Shown here piece after piece: positions 48,089 to 56,833 of a DNA stretch of 64,000 nucleotides. The DNA comes from Thermoplasmata archaeon (GTDB taxonomy: Archaea; Thermoplasmatota; Thermoplasmata; Lutacidiplasmatales; UBA184). Under the pieces are notes generated by a model, which saw nothing but the letters and a program-made list of their open reading frames with translations, had not been told where the DNA came from and did not search any database. Position 1 is the first letter of the stretch; each line of letters begins with the position of its first letter. The stretch covers positions 388,124-452,123 of the forward strand of contig JAKIWV010000001.1 in NCBI GenBank assembly GCA_022749815.1, in the 5' to 3' direction. The position numbers and the translations under genes were made by a program.

Positions 48089-49393
48089 TCAGCCGACGCG
48101 TTCCCATCGCTCGAGTTTCTGCACTTGACCCAGGGTGCTGCCGCGCCGGATCTCCTCCCGAACGCGGTTCTCATGCTCAAGCACGTCCAGCGACCGGTTG
48201 GCAATCTCCTGCGCCCGTTCCCGGGGCACGACGACGAGTCCCGACTGATCCCCCACGATCCAGTCTCCTGGCCGGACTCGTTGACCGCCGACCGTTACCT
48301 CGACCCCGATTTCGCCGTGACCTTTCGGCTCGCCGGCGTTGGGCGAGATCGTCCGGCTGAAGAGCGGGAAGCCGAGCTCCAGGATCGAGTCGATGTCTCG
48401 GGCGGCCCCGTCGATGACCACCCCGGCCAACTTCCTCATGTGGGCGCTCCACGATGCGAGTTCTCCCCAGATAGCGGTCGTGCCACTTCCGGCGTCGACG
48501 ACCAGCACGTCGCCGGGTCCCGCCCGGTCGATCGCCTCCACCGGCTTCGCCCAGTCCCCGTCGCGCGTCACGACCGTCACGGCCGGGCCGGCCATTCGGA
48601 AATTGGGATCCTTGTGGTGCGGCAGCAGCCCGTGAATGGCTCCCTTCCGTTGGAGCGCGTCACTGATGTTGGGGGTGGAGACCTTCAGGAACGCCTGTCG
48701 AATATCCCCCTCGTTCACCCGTCGGAACAGCTCGGTGCTCACCTCGGTCTGGGTGGCGATAGCCTGTAAGATCCGCTTCGTCGCGTCGCGCACGTCGGCG
48801 CTCTTTGTGATCGCGCCCCCGACGATTAGAATCCGCGCGCCGGCCCGAGTGGCCTGAGCGACGGTCTCCGAGTTGAGGCCCCCGGCCACCGAGACGGGGA
48901 TCGGGGACGCGCGGGCCAACGCCTCAAGCGCTTCGAAGGGGGTCTTTCCGGCCATCTGCATGTCGATACCGATGTGCCAGCAGACCGTCGCCGCGCCGAG
49001 TTCGGCGGATCGCTTCGAGCGGGCGATCGGGTCCGTGACATTGAGCAGGTCGACGACGATCTCGGCGCCGTACTTCTCCCCAGCTCGGACCGCATCGGCG
49101 ATGGTGTCGTCGTCCGCCGCCCCAAGGACCGTCACGAGGTCGGCGCCCGCCTTGGCCGCGATCTCTACCTCGAACGCGCCGGTGTCCATCACCTTGAGAT
49201 CGGCCACGATCCGATGATTCGGGAACGCCCGCTTCAGTTCCCGCACCGCGTCGAGACCCTCGCTCTTGATGAGGGGCGTACCGGCCTCAACCCAGTCAGC
49301 GCCGCCCTCCACGGCCTCTTTCGCGACCTGCAAGGCCCGAGATAGGTTTTCGAAGTCGAGAGCGACTTGGAGAACGGGCCGCTCGAGCTTCAC
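48089..49393 (-). CDS. 3-Hexulose-6-phosphate synthase fused to RraA-like domain
   Basis: A 434-residue fusion. Residues 1-210 are an OMP-decarboxylase-superfamily barrel of the Hps type with the DxKxxD triad in ADLKVMD (Asp65, Lys67, Asp70) and VAGGLN near the phosphate site. Residues about 215-430 are RraA-like (GPAVTVVTRDGD, GELASWSAHMRKLAGVVIDGAARD). In archaea Hps runs the ribulose monophosphate route backwards to make pentose phosphate and releases formaldehyde. RraA-like parts can act as aldolases. The GTG at 49393 is chosen because the TATA box at 49414-49423 is 26 bp away. Confidence 0.9.
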   Translation of the reverse strand: MKLERPVLQVALDFENLSRALQVAKEAVEGGADWVEAGTPLIKSEGLDAVRELKRAFPNHRIVADLKVMDTGAFEVEIAAKAGADLVTVLGAADDDTIADAVRAGEKYGAEIVVDLLNVTDPIARSKRSAELGAATVCWHIGIDMQMAGKTPFEALEALARASPIPVSVAGGLNSETVAQATRAGARILIVGGAITKSADVRDATKRILQAIATQTEVSTELFRRVNEGDIRQAFLKVSTPNISDALQRKGAIHGLLPHHKDPNFRMAGPAVTVVTRDGDWAKPVEAIDRAGPGDVLVVDAGSGTTAIWGELASWSAHMRKLAGVVIDGAARDIDSILELGFPLFSRTISPNAGEPKGHGEIGVEVTVGGQRVRPGDWIVGDQSGLVVVPRERAQEIANRSLDVLEHENRVREEIRRGSTLGQVQKLERWERVG

Positions 49394-49413
49394 AGGCCTT
49401 CGAGGGCCCACGG

Positions 49414-49423
49414 GCTATAAACC
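49414..49423. promoter_or_regulatory. Single TATA box shared by divergent hps-rraA and methyltransferase genes
   Basis: CTATAAACC on the plus strand, or GGTTTATAG on the minus strand, is the only AT-rich element in the 54-bp spacer. Its centre is about 26 bp from the GTG at 49393 and 30 bp from the GTG at 49448, so both transcripts would be leaderless or nearly so. Confidence 0.6.
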
Positions 49424-49447
49424 GTCCACATCCGTCCCCGAAGTGCG

Positions 49448-50260
49448 GTGACGACCCCAGGTTCGGTTCGGATCATCGCCGGTGACGCCCGTCGCATGAC
49501 CGGGGTTTCTCCGGGCTCCGTCGCTTTGGTGGTTACGTCGCCGCCGTACCCGATGATCCCGCAGTGGGACGACCTCTTCCGGGCCTGGGGGGCGGCCGAG
49601 TTTGAGGCGATGCACGTGGAACTCGACCGGGTCTGGGCCGCTTGCCACCGGGCGTTGCTCGCGGGGGGGATCCTCGCGGTCAATGTAGGGGACGCGCTTC
49701 GGACCGTCTCGGGGGAGTTCCGGTTGTGGCCCAACCATGCCCGGATCGTGACGGCGGCGGAGAAGATCGGCTTCCGGTCGCTGCCCTACATTCTCTGGAA
49801 GAAGCCGACGAACAAGCCGAACGCGTTCCTCGGGTCCGGTTTTCTGCCGCCGAACGCCTACGTCACGCTCGACTGCGAGTTCATCCTCCTCTTCCGAAAG
49901 GGTTCCCTTCGAAAATTCCCCCCGGGGTCCCCTGCCCGCATCGCGAGCCGGTACCGGACGGAGGAACGAGACCTCTGGTTCTCGCAGGTCTGGGAGGGAA
50001 TCCGGGGGAGATCGCAGTCGCATTCGGGACGTCGGTCCGGCGCGTTCCCTCCGGAGATTCCACGACGACTTGTCCGAATGTTCTCGGTCGTGGGAGATAC
50101 GGTGCTCGACCCCTTCGCGGGCACCGGGACAACGTTGTGGGAGGCGGCCAAGCTGGGTCGGCACGGGATCGGCATCGAGGTCGATCCCACCCGGGCCCGC
50201 GAACTCGAACGGGAGCGTCGGCGGCGAAACGAGGCCCGCTCGCGGGGCGGCCCGGGCTAG
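49448..50260 (+). CDS. Site-specific DNA methyltransferase (N4-cytosine type)
   Basis: A 270-residue beta-class methyltransferase. The catalytic motif IV is TSPPY at residues 30-34, which favours N4-cytosine over adenine (DPPY), and the SAM motif I is DPFAGTGTT at 221-229, with the motif order IV before I. It modifies a DNA sequence that cannot be read from here. No restriction gene is adjacent, so it is an orphan enzyme. The 3' end overlaps the convergent secretion-operon gene by 4 nt. Confidence 0.88.
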   Translation: MTTPGSVRIIAGDARRMTGVSPGSVALVVTSPPYPMIPQWDDLFRAWGAAEFEAMHVELDRVWAACHRALLAGGILAVNVGDALRTVSGEFRLWPNHARIVTAAEKIGFRSLPYILWKKPTNKPNAFLGSGFLPPNAYVTLDCEFILLFRKGSLRKFPPGSPARIASRYRTEERDLWFSQVWEGIRGRSQSHSGRRSGAFPPEIPRRLVRMFSVVGDTVLDPFAGTGTTLWEAAKLGRHGIGIEVDPTRARELERERRRRNEARSRGGPG

Positions 50261-50754
50261 ATCTTCCGGTGCTGGACTTCCTCTTCGACGGACCGTTGAA
50301 GGTACTTCAGGGCGGAATCCGACAAGCGGTCGATGTGGAGCAGGAGATAGTGGAGGTAGATCCGCTCCGGACGGCGAGAAGGTCCGGGCGTGTGGGGTCG
50401 GGTTCCCGGAGACGGCGGTTCCGTCGCCGGGGTCATGTCGTCCAGCGTCGGTTGATGATGCTGGTTCTCGGACCCATGGAAGCTCCGGCCCATCTCCCCG
50501 ACGAGCGGCGGATGAACCCGGGCGACCGGATCGAACGTCGTCTCCTCCTCGCTGTCCGTCGTCGAGACCGTCCCCCGGTGCGGCGTCGCGGGGGTGGGGG
50601 GTGCGGATTTCAAGAACGGGTGGGTCGGACGTCCCGGCTCCTGGAGGTCCTCGATCGAACGGCCGGTGACGTCCTCGACGATGTGACGCAAGTTCCAGGA
50701 GTCACGGCGCCGACGGGCCGGTCCCTCCTCGGTCGCGGGAGAGATCTCCTCCAT
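50257..50754 (-). CDS. Small hydrophilic protein at the end of the secretion-like operon
   Basis: A 165-residue charged protein of unknown family. The middle is Pro/Thr/Glu-rich and probably disordered. The C-terminal 40 residues (IYLHYLLLHIDRLSDSALKYLQRSVEEEV) form two likely amphipathic helices suited to protein contact. Its start overlaps the end of the VirB4-like gene by 53 nt, so it belongs to the same transcript and may be an adaptor for the motor. Confidence 0.62.
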   Translation of the reverse strand: MEEISPATEEGPARRRRDSWNLRHIVEDVTGRSIEDLQEPGRPTHPFLKSAPPTPATPHRGTVSTTDSEEETTFDPVARVHPPLVGEMGRSFHGSENQHHQPTLDDMTPATEPPSPGTRPHTPGPSRRPERIYLHYLLLHIDRLSDSALKYLQRSVEEEVQHRKI

Positions 50755-52480
50755 GGTGGCAGGCTTCCCGGACGGGCGGACTTAAACGTGCCGTTCGAGG
50801 GGAATCCTCGGGGGACGGCTCCGGCGCCTCTCGCGCTCCGAGCAGGCTACCCAGCCACTCGTACTCGGGCGTCGATGCCACGATCGCCAGGGGGAGGTGG
50901 TCAGTCCCGAAGCGCACCAGAGCTTCCGAATACCCCGCCTCCCCGGGGAGACGCGTCCGCGGCAGCCACTCCGCCTCGGCCGGCGTGAGCTGGAAGAACT
51001 CACGGGTGCCGGCGGACACCTCCGTCAGGCGAAGGAGGATCGTGGCCCGGAGGTTACGCAACAGCGACCGGCCCGCGGGGTGGATCAGGAAATCGTCGGG
51101 GTTCTGGCTCAACAACAACAGACCCGTCCGATAATGGCGGACATGCCGGACGAGCTGGTCGAGGAACTCCGCCGTCGCGGGGTGGCGGGCCAGGTAGTGG
51201 GCTTCGTCCACGACGAGAAGTTTCGGCCGGTCGTCCGCTCGGATGCGGGCGGTGAGCGCATCGAGCGCGTAGGTCAGATGGAACGGAAGTTGTTCCGGCG
51301 GTACCCCGTGCAAGTCCAAGGTGACCGGTGATCCGGCCAGCGGCACGGTGGTGGGTCCGTTGAGGTGTCGGAGCGAGCCGTTCCGGAACACGTCCAGCAG
51401 GTCGTTCAACCGTTCTGCCCCTGCGCGCCCGGCGAGCGTCCCGCAAAGGTCCGTGAAGGTCGGCACCGGTCGGCCGTCCCGGTACAGCTGGTTCAGCTGG
51501 CTGTCGAGGAGCGCTCCCTCGCCGTCGGTGAGGCTAGGGAACAAGGCGCGGAGCATGGTCCCGACCCGGCCGGCCTTCGCCTCGCGGTCGCCGCCGGTGG
51601 AGACCGGGTCGAGTGGATTCAACCGGCCCGACCCCCCCGAGCCGAGCTCGATGACCGATCCGCCCAGTGCGCGCGTCAATCGACTGAAGTCGCCCAGGGG
51701 GTCGACGAACAACAACTGCGTCGCCGGAGCGCTCCAGTGGGTCCGCATCGCCCAAAGGGCCGCGGCGAACGATTTTCCCGAGCCCGTGCATCCGAAGATA
51801 CCCCACGAGTAGCTGGCGTGCCGCCATCGATTGAGGAACACCGGGTTGGCGTCCTCGAGGAGGAGCCCCACGAGGATACCGCCCGGTTCGTGCACGCCTT
51901 CGTCCACGAAGGGGAACAGCGCGGCGACCGCGTCGGTGGCGAGGGTATGCCAGTATCCCGCCGGTCGAGGCGAGGAGTCGTCCGGATCGGGAGCGAAGGG
52001 GAGAAGTCCGGTCTCGTAGGTCGGGAGCCGGGTGTGGAAGCCCAGTCCGGCGAGCCGGTGGACCAGGTCCGAACGCGCCCGTTCGGCCTTTCCACGGCCC
52101 CGACCGCGCGCATGGAAGCTGAGACCAACGCGCCACAGGTCTTGTTCCCGCGCCGCTACGCGACCGGCCAGCTCCCGGGCACTGTCGGCGTCGTGCTGGA
52201 GCTCCGAGGGACGTGCACCGGGACTGTTCACGCGGGTCTCGAGATCCGCCTCCGCGACCGCGGCGGCCTTCTCCGCGACATCGAGCGCGGAGGTTCTCGA
52301 CAGCTTGCGCAGTGTGAGCCGGAGCTCCACGGGCTCCGAGGTCGGCAGCACTTTTCCGAGGAAGCCGAACGGGACGGCGGGCGGCAGGTCGGTCACCAGC
52401 ACGGGAGCATCGACCTGGCCTCCGCGCGTGAGCCAGGATTTTCCCTCGCCGCTCCCGGGTCGACGGGCGTCTTGGGCCAC
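50702..52480 (-). CDS. VirB4-like ATPase of a type IV secretion/DNA-transfer machine
   Basis: A 592-residue motor. Walker A is GCTGSGKS at residues 230-237, Walker B is KLLVVDEAHYL at 420-430, and the VDPLGDFSRL strand after Walker A, together with LLLSQNPDDFL downstream of Walker B, follows the VirB4/TrbE pattern. The N-terminal domain is short (about 200 residues compared with about 400 in bacterial VirB4) and partly coiled-coil. It powers assembly of, or transport by, a membrane channel. The GTG at 52480 starts two bases after the stop of the upstream gene (TGAC-GTG). Confidence 0.86.
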   Translation of the reverse strand: MAQDARRPGSGEGKSWLTRGGQVDAPVLVTDLPPAVPFGFLGKVLPTSEPVELRLTLRKLSRTSALDVAEKAAAVAEADLETRVNSPGARPSELQHDADSARELAGRVAAREQDLWRVGLSFHARGRGRGKAERARSDLVHRLAGLGFHTRLPTYETGLLPFAPDPDDSSPRPAGYWHTLATDAVAALFPFVDEGVHEPGGILVGLLLEDANPVFLNRWRHASYSWGIFGCTGSGKSFAAALWAMRTHWSAPATQLLFVDPLGDFSRLTRALGGSVIELGSGGSGRLNPLDPVSTGGDREAKAGRVGTMLRALFPSLTDGEGALLDSQLNQLYRDGRPVPTFTDLCGTLAGRAGAERLNDLLDVFRNGSLRHLNGPTTVPLAGSPVTLDLHGVPPEQLPFHLTYALDALTARIRADDRPKLLVVDEAHYLARHPATAEFLDQLVRHVRHYRTGLLLLSQNPDDFLIHPAGRSLLRNLRATILLRLTEVSAGTREFFQLTPAEAEWLPRTRLPGEAGYSEALVRFGTDHLPLAIVASTPEYEWLGSLLGAREAPEPSPEDSPRTARLSPPVREACHHGGDLSRDRGGTGPSAP

Positions 52481-52481
52481 G

Positions 52482-52841
52482 TCAGACCCCCGCGAAGGCG
52501 GGCCGAGCGAGAACCCACAACCCGACACCGAGCGCTCCCAAGATGAGGGCTCGTCCCTCGGCGAGGACGGGGGGGACTAGCAGCGTGGCGCTCCACCCCG
52601 CGGCTCCGAGCAAGAGCAGCGGCAGCAGTCGGTTCGGGGCGTAGTGGTTCGCTTGGGGCCGACGGAGCACGCGGACGGCGCGTACCCACACGACGAAGCT
52701 GGCCAGCACCGCGAGACTGAGCGCGGCCGAGATCAACTCCGGCCAGAGAAGGGAGGCGACCCCGGCCAGCGCCGTTCCGGCCGAGGAAGAGAGGAGCGGG
52801 TCCGGCTCCTGCGGCAAGAACTCCCCGGATCCGGCGGTCAT
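52482..52841 (-). CDS. Small three-helix membrane protein of the secretion-like operon
   Basis: A 119-residue protein with three hydrophobic segments: LISAALSLAVLASFVVWV, LLPLLLLGAAGWSATLLV and LILGALGVGLWVLA. A basic loop (RAVRVLRRPQ) lies between the first two. It resembles no named subunit; by position it may be a channel component next to VirB4. The ATG overlaps the upstream stop (ATGA at 52838-52841). Confidence 0.7.
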   Translation of the reverse strand: MTAGSGEFLPQEPDPLLSSSAGTALAGVASLLWPELISAALSLAVLASFVVWVRAVRVLRRPQANHYAPNRLLPLLLLGAAGWSATLLVPPVLAEGRALILGALGVGLWVLARPAFAGV

Positions 52842-53593
52842 GGGGATGCTTCCCCCGTCGGGGGAGTCTGCGAGGGGTCCGCGCAGAGGGTCTCGGCCGC
52901 GATGCCCATCCGTCGGAGCGCCGCGAGAAGAGCGTCTACCTGTGAATGCAGCCCGGCGGTCCGGGGCGCAAGGTCGGTCGGTTCTCCTCCGACCGTCAGC
53001 TCGACGACCCGGCGGTAGCGATGACGCAGGAGCAGGTGCACGAGTTGTCGATAGGCTTCGAGGGCCTGGCGCTCCCCTGGGCGGCTACTGGTCGACGGGG
53101 GGAGGAATGGCAGCGGAGAGAACGCCTCTCCGCGCATGCGGAAGCTCAGCGGTCGAGCGACCGCGGTGAGCGTGGTGCGCCACTCTTCGAAAAGGCGCTG
53201 GAGGTCCTCCGGAGGCAGGTAGGCGATCGGGATCCCACCGGCCTGGAGCGATGGGGTCCGTTCGCGCGGCCGAGCCGAAGGTGGGAGCGACGGCGGCACT
53301 CCACTGAGTGGGCTTCCCCGTGTCGGGGAGCTGCGCCACCGAAATCGGAGGTAGCCCAGAGCGTAGTCGTCGAGCGTGCGGCCCTCGACACGGACGAAGG
53401 AGACGAGGACCCCGAGGCCGAGAAACGGAAGCCACAGGACGGCCGAGCTCACCGCCGCGACGGCCGCGCCGACGGTCGCCACCATTAGAAATTTGGCCAA
53501 CTCACGGCCCGACCCGAACGGGCCGAGGTGCAACCGGCGTGACGCCAGTTCCTGGACCGGTATGGCGGACAGGTCGGCGCCGGCGAATCCCAT
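52838..53593 (-). CDS. PrgI/VirB3-like membrane subunit with soluble C-terminus
   Basis: A 251-residue protein. After an N-terminal segment (LHLGPFGSGRELAKF) two adjacent membrane helices (LMVATVGAAVAAVSSAVLWL and FLGLGVLVSFV) are followed by EGRTLDDYALGYLRFRWR, which matches the PrgI pattern of two helices then a 'GRPLE.W.L..LRF' amphipathic segment. The C-terminal 160 residues are soluble, with PPEDLQRLFEEWRTTL. PrgI/VirB3 subunits anchor VirB4 at the membrane, and the gene lies just two genes upstream of it. Confidence 0.72.
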   Translation of the reverse strand: MGFAGADLSAIPVQELASRRLHLGPFGSGRELAKFLMVATVGAAVAAVSSAVLWLPFLGLGVLVSFVRVEGRTLDDYALGYLRFRWRSSPTRGSPLSGVPPSLPPSARPRERTPSLQAGGIPIAYLPPEDLQRLFEEWRTTLTAVARPLSFRMRGEAFSPLPFLPPSTSSRPGERQALEAYRQLVHLLLRHRYRRVVELTVGGEPTDLAPRTAGLHSQVDALLAALRRMGIAAETLCADPSQTPPTGEASP

Positions 53594-53605
53594 CGTCGCT
53601 CCCGG

Positions 53606-54775
53606 TCAGCCGGGCTGTCCGCCGGCCGGAGGACGTGGAAAGCCGACCTGTTGGGCGGGATGGCCGGGCACGGAGCGGTGGGTGCCCTGGAAATGACGAA
53701 TGTGCTGCAGTAGCTGCCGGGATCCTTGGGAGACGAGGTGACCGGCGCTCAGCGCGACTCCGGCGGGGAGGGGTCCTTTCCCAAGATGACTTGCCACTCC
53801 CCGGACCGCGGCGCCCACCTGTGCGGCGCGCCCGGTGGCGGAGGCACCGGGGGCCAGGGCGTTCGCACTTCCCTGGGCGCTCAGCGAGGCGACGGCGAGA
53901 CCCCGCTGGAGTCCCCCCGTGAGGGCCCCCCCGGCCGATGGAAAGCCCATCCCCCCGAGCTGGGCCCGCGAGATGGAGATGAGGTAGGGTGAACCCACGG
54001 CGATTGCGAGATATCCGAGCACGAGAAGAACCGTCGGGGCGCCGACCGCGAGCTCCAAAGGAATGAGGATGACCGCGGGGAGAAAGGCGAGTTCGACGAG
54101 GAGGGTCCACCCCCTACGAGCCAGCGACGCAAGCGGGGGGAGCGCCCACAGCAAGGTGAAGATCGGGAGCAGGACCAGGAGCACGGCGATCAATGCATCC
54201 CGGAGTGCGACGAGCGCCGCGAGGGCCAGAACGAGGGCGAAGAGGGCAAAGGTCACGACGAACGCGAGGACCCCGTTGTCCCAGGAGAACAGGATTCCCC
54301 CCGCGGGGACCAGGTTCGTCCAATGCCGCCACGCCCCTCCATCGAAACTCGAGATGAGCCGGAAGACCGATCCGGCCAACTCCAGCGCCGCGGCGGCCAA
54401 CGGCACGGTGAAATTCGCCCCGAGGAGCGCGATCACCAGCCGAGGGAGCAGCGGGTCGAGGCCGGCCCCCATTCTCGCCGAGAACGATCGAAACAGGTAC
54501 AGGCCCCCGAGGGCGACCAATACCAGGGCGATGGCCGGGTCCACGAGATTCGAAAGCAGAAACTCGCTGAACTGCACCGCCGTGGAGAGAAACCCTGCGC
54601 TCGCTCCGGGGTGGGCGATCGACGGGAAGAGTGAGGGCAACGAGAGTTCCGGCACGACGAGGCTGTCGTAGGTCGGTTGCAGGACGACGTTCAGGACCGC
54701 TGTGCCGGCGGTGAAGAGGCCGAACAGGATCGCCTGGATGAGTACGTTCCAGTTGATCGAGCTCCAGTCGACCAC
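53606..54775 (-). CDS. VirB6/TrbL-like polytopic channel protein
   Basis: A 389-residue membrane protein. About seven hydrophobic segments lie between residues 10 and 270, with LVALGGLYLFRSFSA and ALRDALIAVLLVLLPIFTLLWALP as the strongest. The C-terminal 120 residues are Gly/Ala/Ser-rich and low in complexity (AVASLSAQGSANALAPGAS), as in TrbL/VirB6 proteins. It is a plausible channel equivalent to CedA. It begins 18 bp after the pilin-like gene. Confidence 0.74.
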   Translation of the reverse strand: MVDWSSINWNVLIQAILFGLFTAGTAVLNVVLQPTYDSLVVPELSLPSLFPSIAHPGASAGFLSTAVQFSEFLLSNLVDPAIALVLVALGGLYLFRSFSARMGAGLDPLLPRLVIALLGANFTVPLAAAALELAGSVFRLISSFDGGAWRHWTNLVPAGGILFSWDNGVLAFVVTFALFALVLALAALVALRDALIAVLLVLLPIFTLLWALPPLASLARRGWTLLVELAFLPAVILIPLELAVGAPTVLLVLGYLAIAVGSPYLISISRAQLGGMGFPSAGGALTGGLQRGLAVASLSAQGSANALAPGASATGRAAQVGAAVRGVASHLGKGPLPAGVALSAGHLVSQGSRQLLQHIRHFQGTHRSVPGHPAQQVGFPRPPAGGQPG

Positions 54776-54793
54776 AATCCCTCCCGGTCCCGG

Positions 54794-55174
54794 CTAGGCG
54801 CCGGTGACGACCCAGTTCGCGAGCGCCCAGACGAGACCGCTGACGGCGCCGATGAACAGGAGCGTGCCGATCAGAGCGTCCCGAGCCCGCTCCTTCGCGA
54901 GGACCTTCTTCAGGGAATCGTGCGAGAACCAGCTCAGTGCCACCCGCGCCCATACGAGGGAGAGGAGCCCGGCGCCCGCCGCGGCGGCGAGCGTGACGAG
55001 TCGGCCGATCGCGGCGCTGAAATTGCTGACCGCCGGATTCGTACCCGCCGATGCTCGGTGAATCGCGGCAGGCCGGAGGGAGTGGGCCGACCCGGAGGGA
55101 ACCGCGGAGGAAACCAGAACGATGATCAATAGGATCGTCAGGAGCGCCGCCCCAGGCCTCCCTCGGGGTTTCAT
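54794..55174 (-). CDS. VirB2/TrbC-like pilin or CedA1-like subunit
   Basis: A 126-residue exported small protein. The signal peptide is GAALLTILLIIVLVSSAVPSGSA. The mature part has two membrane helices (AIGRLVTLAAAAGAGLLSLVWARV and ALIGTLLFIGAVSGLVWALANW) separated by a basic loop (KKVLAKERARD), the exact organisation of conjugative pilins and of CedA1. Its ATG overlaps the upstream stop (ATGA at 55171-55174). Confidence 0.76.
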   Translation of the reverse strand: MKPRGRPGAALLTILLIIVLVSSAVPSGSAHSLRPAAIHRASAGTNPAVSNFSAAIGRLVTLAAAAGAGLLSLVWARVALSWFSHDSLKKVLAKERARDALIGTLLFIGAVSGLVWALANWVVTGA

Positions 55175-56682
55175 TGTGACGCCTGCTCCCCGTCGGCCGG
55201 AGGGTCGACGCCCTTCCAGTGGAGGACCTCATCATCGGTGGGTCCGGGTTCGGTCGTCACCTCGCCGGTCCGGATCAACGTCTGGAGCGCGGACTGGACT
55301 CCTTCGGCTGATTCACCGGCTTCTTCGCCGAGGAGCAGCAGGGTCTCCCGGTCGATCGTCTGCGACCGCTTCATGAGTTGTCGCACCGTCGGCAGAGCCG
55401 ACCTGGGAGACGGGGCCGCAGTGGTCGACCCCGCCCGGAACCGATAGTACATGTACAGGCCGAAGAGCAGCCCCGCCGCGGAGATGGCGAGTATCCCGCC
55501 GTACACCAAGAGGGCGGAAGGGGAGGCGGCGGGAACGGACGCCGGTGGGCCATCGACGTGAAGAAATCGAGTCGAGTTCCAGGTCTGTCCGAGCGCATCC
55601 GTGACGCGAACTTCGAAGGTGTAGTTGCCCCCCGCGCGAGGGTTGAACGTCCCGACGAGCGCCCCGGAGGCGGCCAATGCCCCCTCGACTCCCTCGCCGT
55701 CCGAGAGGTGGATCTGGTAGGAGTAGGGCGCTAGACCTCCCGACACCATCGCGTCAAGTTCGAAAGGAGTTGCCGGCGCTCTCCCCGGCGACGTTACGTT
55801 GACCGAAAGGGGGGGCTCCACCGACACGACGGTCGTCGCCGTCGTCACGGCCCCCAGAGCGTCAAGGACGGTGAGGGTCAGGGAGGAAGTTCCCGAGGAG
55901 GCGAACCGGACGCCCAAGAGAAAGATCCCGTCCGAGGGAAACGTGCCGAAGGGACCCGCGGGGTCGACGGCCGGGAGGGTGCTGGAGAACGACCATCGGA
56001 ACGGAGGGGTCCCTTCTTCCACGACTACGACAAGCCCGAGGGACCGACCCACTTCCCCGATGGAACCGTTCGTCGCGAGCTCGACCGCTCCTTCGGGAAC
56101 CACCTCGGTGACGCGCCGAGCGATACTCGTCGGATCCCCGAGCGCGTCGATGGCGCGGACGAGGACCCAGGCGGGCCCCAGGGTTCCAAAACTGACCGTC
56201 TCGGAATAGTTTCCATCACCGGACCACGCCGCGCTCCCGTTGGATCCCCCGCCGGAGGTGGTCCAGCTCGCGGTGATCGGCGGCACTCCGCCCGCCACCT
56301 CGATGAACAAAGGAGCGGGAACCCCGGCATCGACCTGAGCCAACGGCGAGCTGACGGCCACCGAGGGAGGGGGTCGGACGTCCACCGTCAGGTTGGCGAT
56401 GCCATGGTCCCCCCACGGGTCGGACACCCGGAGCGTTACATTCAGCGGCCCGGGAGTGGCCACAGCCCGTTCCCACGTCGGGCCGGTGCTCGAGCCGCCT
56501 TGGTTGTCGGTCCAATTGAGGTAGTACCACGAGCTGGGACTGGGGAGGTACGCCGTCAGCGTGAACGGAAGTCCCGCGTCGGCCGGGTTGGCCGAGCTGG
56601 TGATGCCGACCGGAATCGTCGTTGTCCCGGTGGTCCCCGCGACGAGGAGTCCGGTCGGAAGAAGGGCGAGGAGAGCGGTCAT
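55171..56682 (-). CDS. Surface PKD/Ig-like protein with winged-helix-like cytoplasmic tail, first gene of the secretion-like operon
   Basis: A 503-residue protein if the ATG at 56682 is used; a TTG at 56775 would add 31 residues including positive charges suited to a signal peptide. The hydrophobic start TALLALLPTGLLVAG is followed by about four beta-rich Ig/PKD-like repeats (GGVPPITASWTTSGG, EEGTPPFRWSFSS, GGLAPYSYQIHLSDG). A transmembrane helix (GGILAISAAGLLFGLYMYY) and a cytoplasmic domain of 75 residues follow, the latter (RETLLLLGEEAGESAEGVQSALQTLIRTGEV) resembling a small winged helix. It may be the cell-contact component of the machine. TATA GAAAATACC lies at plus 56792-56800. Confidence 0.74.
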   Translation of the reverse strand: MTALLALLPTGLLVAGTTGTTTIPVGITSSANPADAGLPFTLTAYLPSPSSWYYLNWTDNQGGSSTGPTWERAVATPGPLNVTLRVSDPWGDHGIANLTVDVRPPPSVAVSSPLAQVDAGVPAPLFIEVAGGVPPITASWTTSGGGSNGSAAWSGDGNYSETVSFGTLGPAWVLVRAIDALGDPTSIARRVTEVVPEGAVELATNGSIGEVGRSLGLVVVVEEGTPPFRWSFSSTLPAVDPAGPFGTFPSDGIFLLGVRFASSGTSSLTLTVLDALGAVTTATTVVSVEPPLSVNVTSPGRAPATPFELDAMVSGGLAPYSYQIHLSDGEGVEGALAASGALVGTFNPRAGGNYTFEVRVTDALGQTWNSTRFLHVDGPPASVPAASPSALLVYGGILAISAAGLLFGLYMYYRFRAGSTTAAPSPRSALPTVRQLMKRSQTIDRETLLLLGEEAGESAEGVQSALQTLIRTGEVTTEPGPTDDEVLHWKGVDPPADGEQASQ

Positions 56683-56833
56683 CCCCGCACCGACGGTGCC
56701 GCCGAACCTCGCGCGGAGGCATACGCACGACCGATGGCTCGAGGACGGATTCCTGCGCGACAGACGACCACCCAAAAACGCACCGGCCCCCGGGTATTTT
56801 CCCCGGGAGGCCCCGTTGAACGCTGGAGGATGC

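Noticed and set aside
56775..56833. TATA-like GAAAATACC region as a fibrillarin promoter
   Set aside because: Fibrillarin is on the same strand but starts further upstream (57493) and follows the RidA gene by 8 bp. The element instead suits the first gene of the secretion-like operon.
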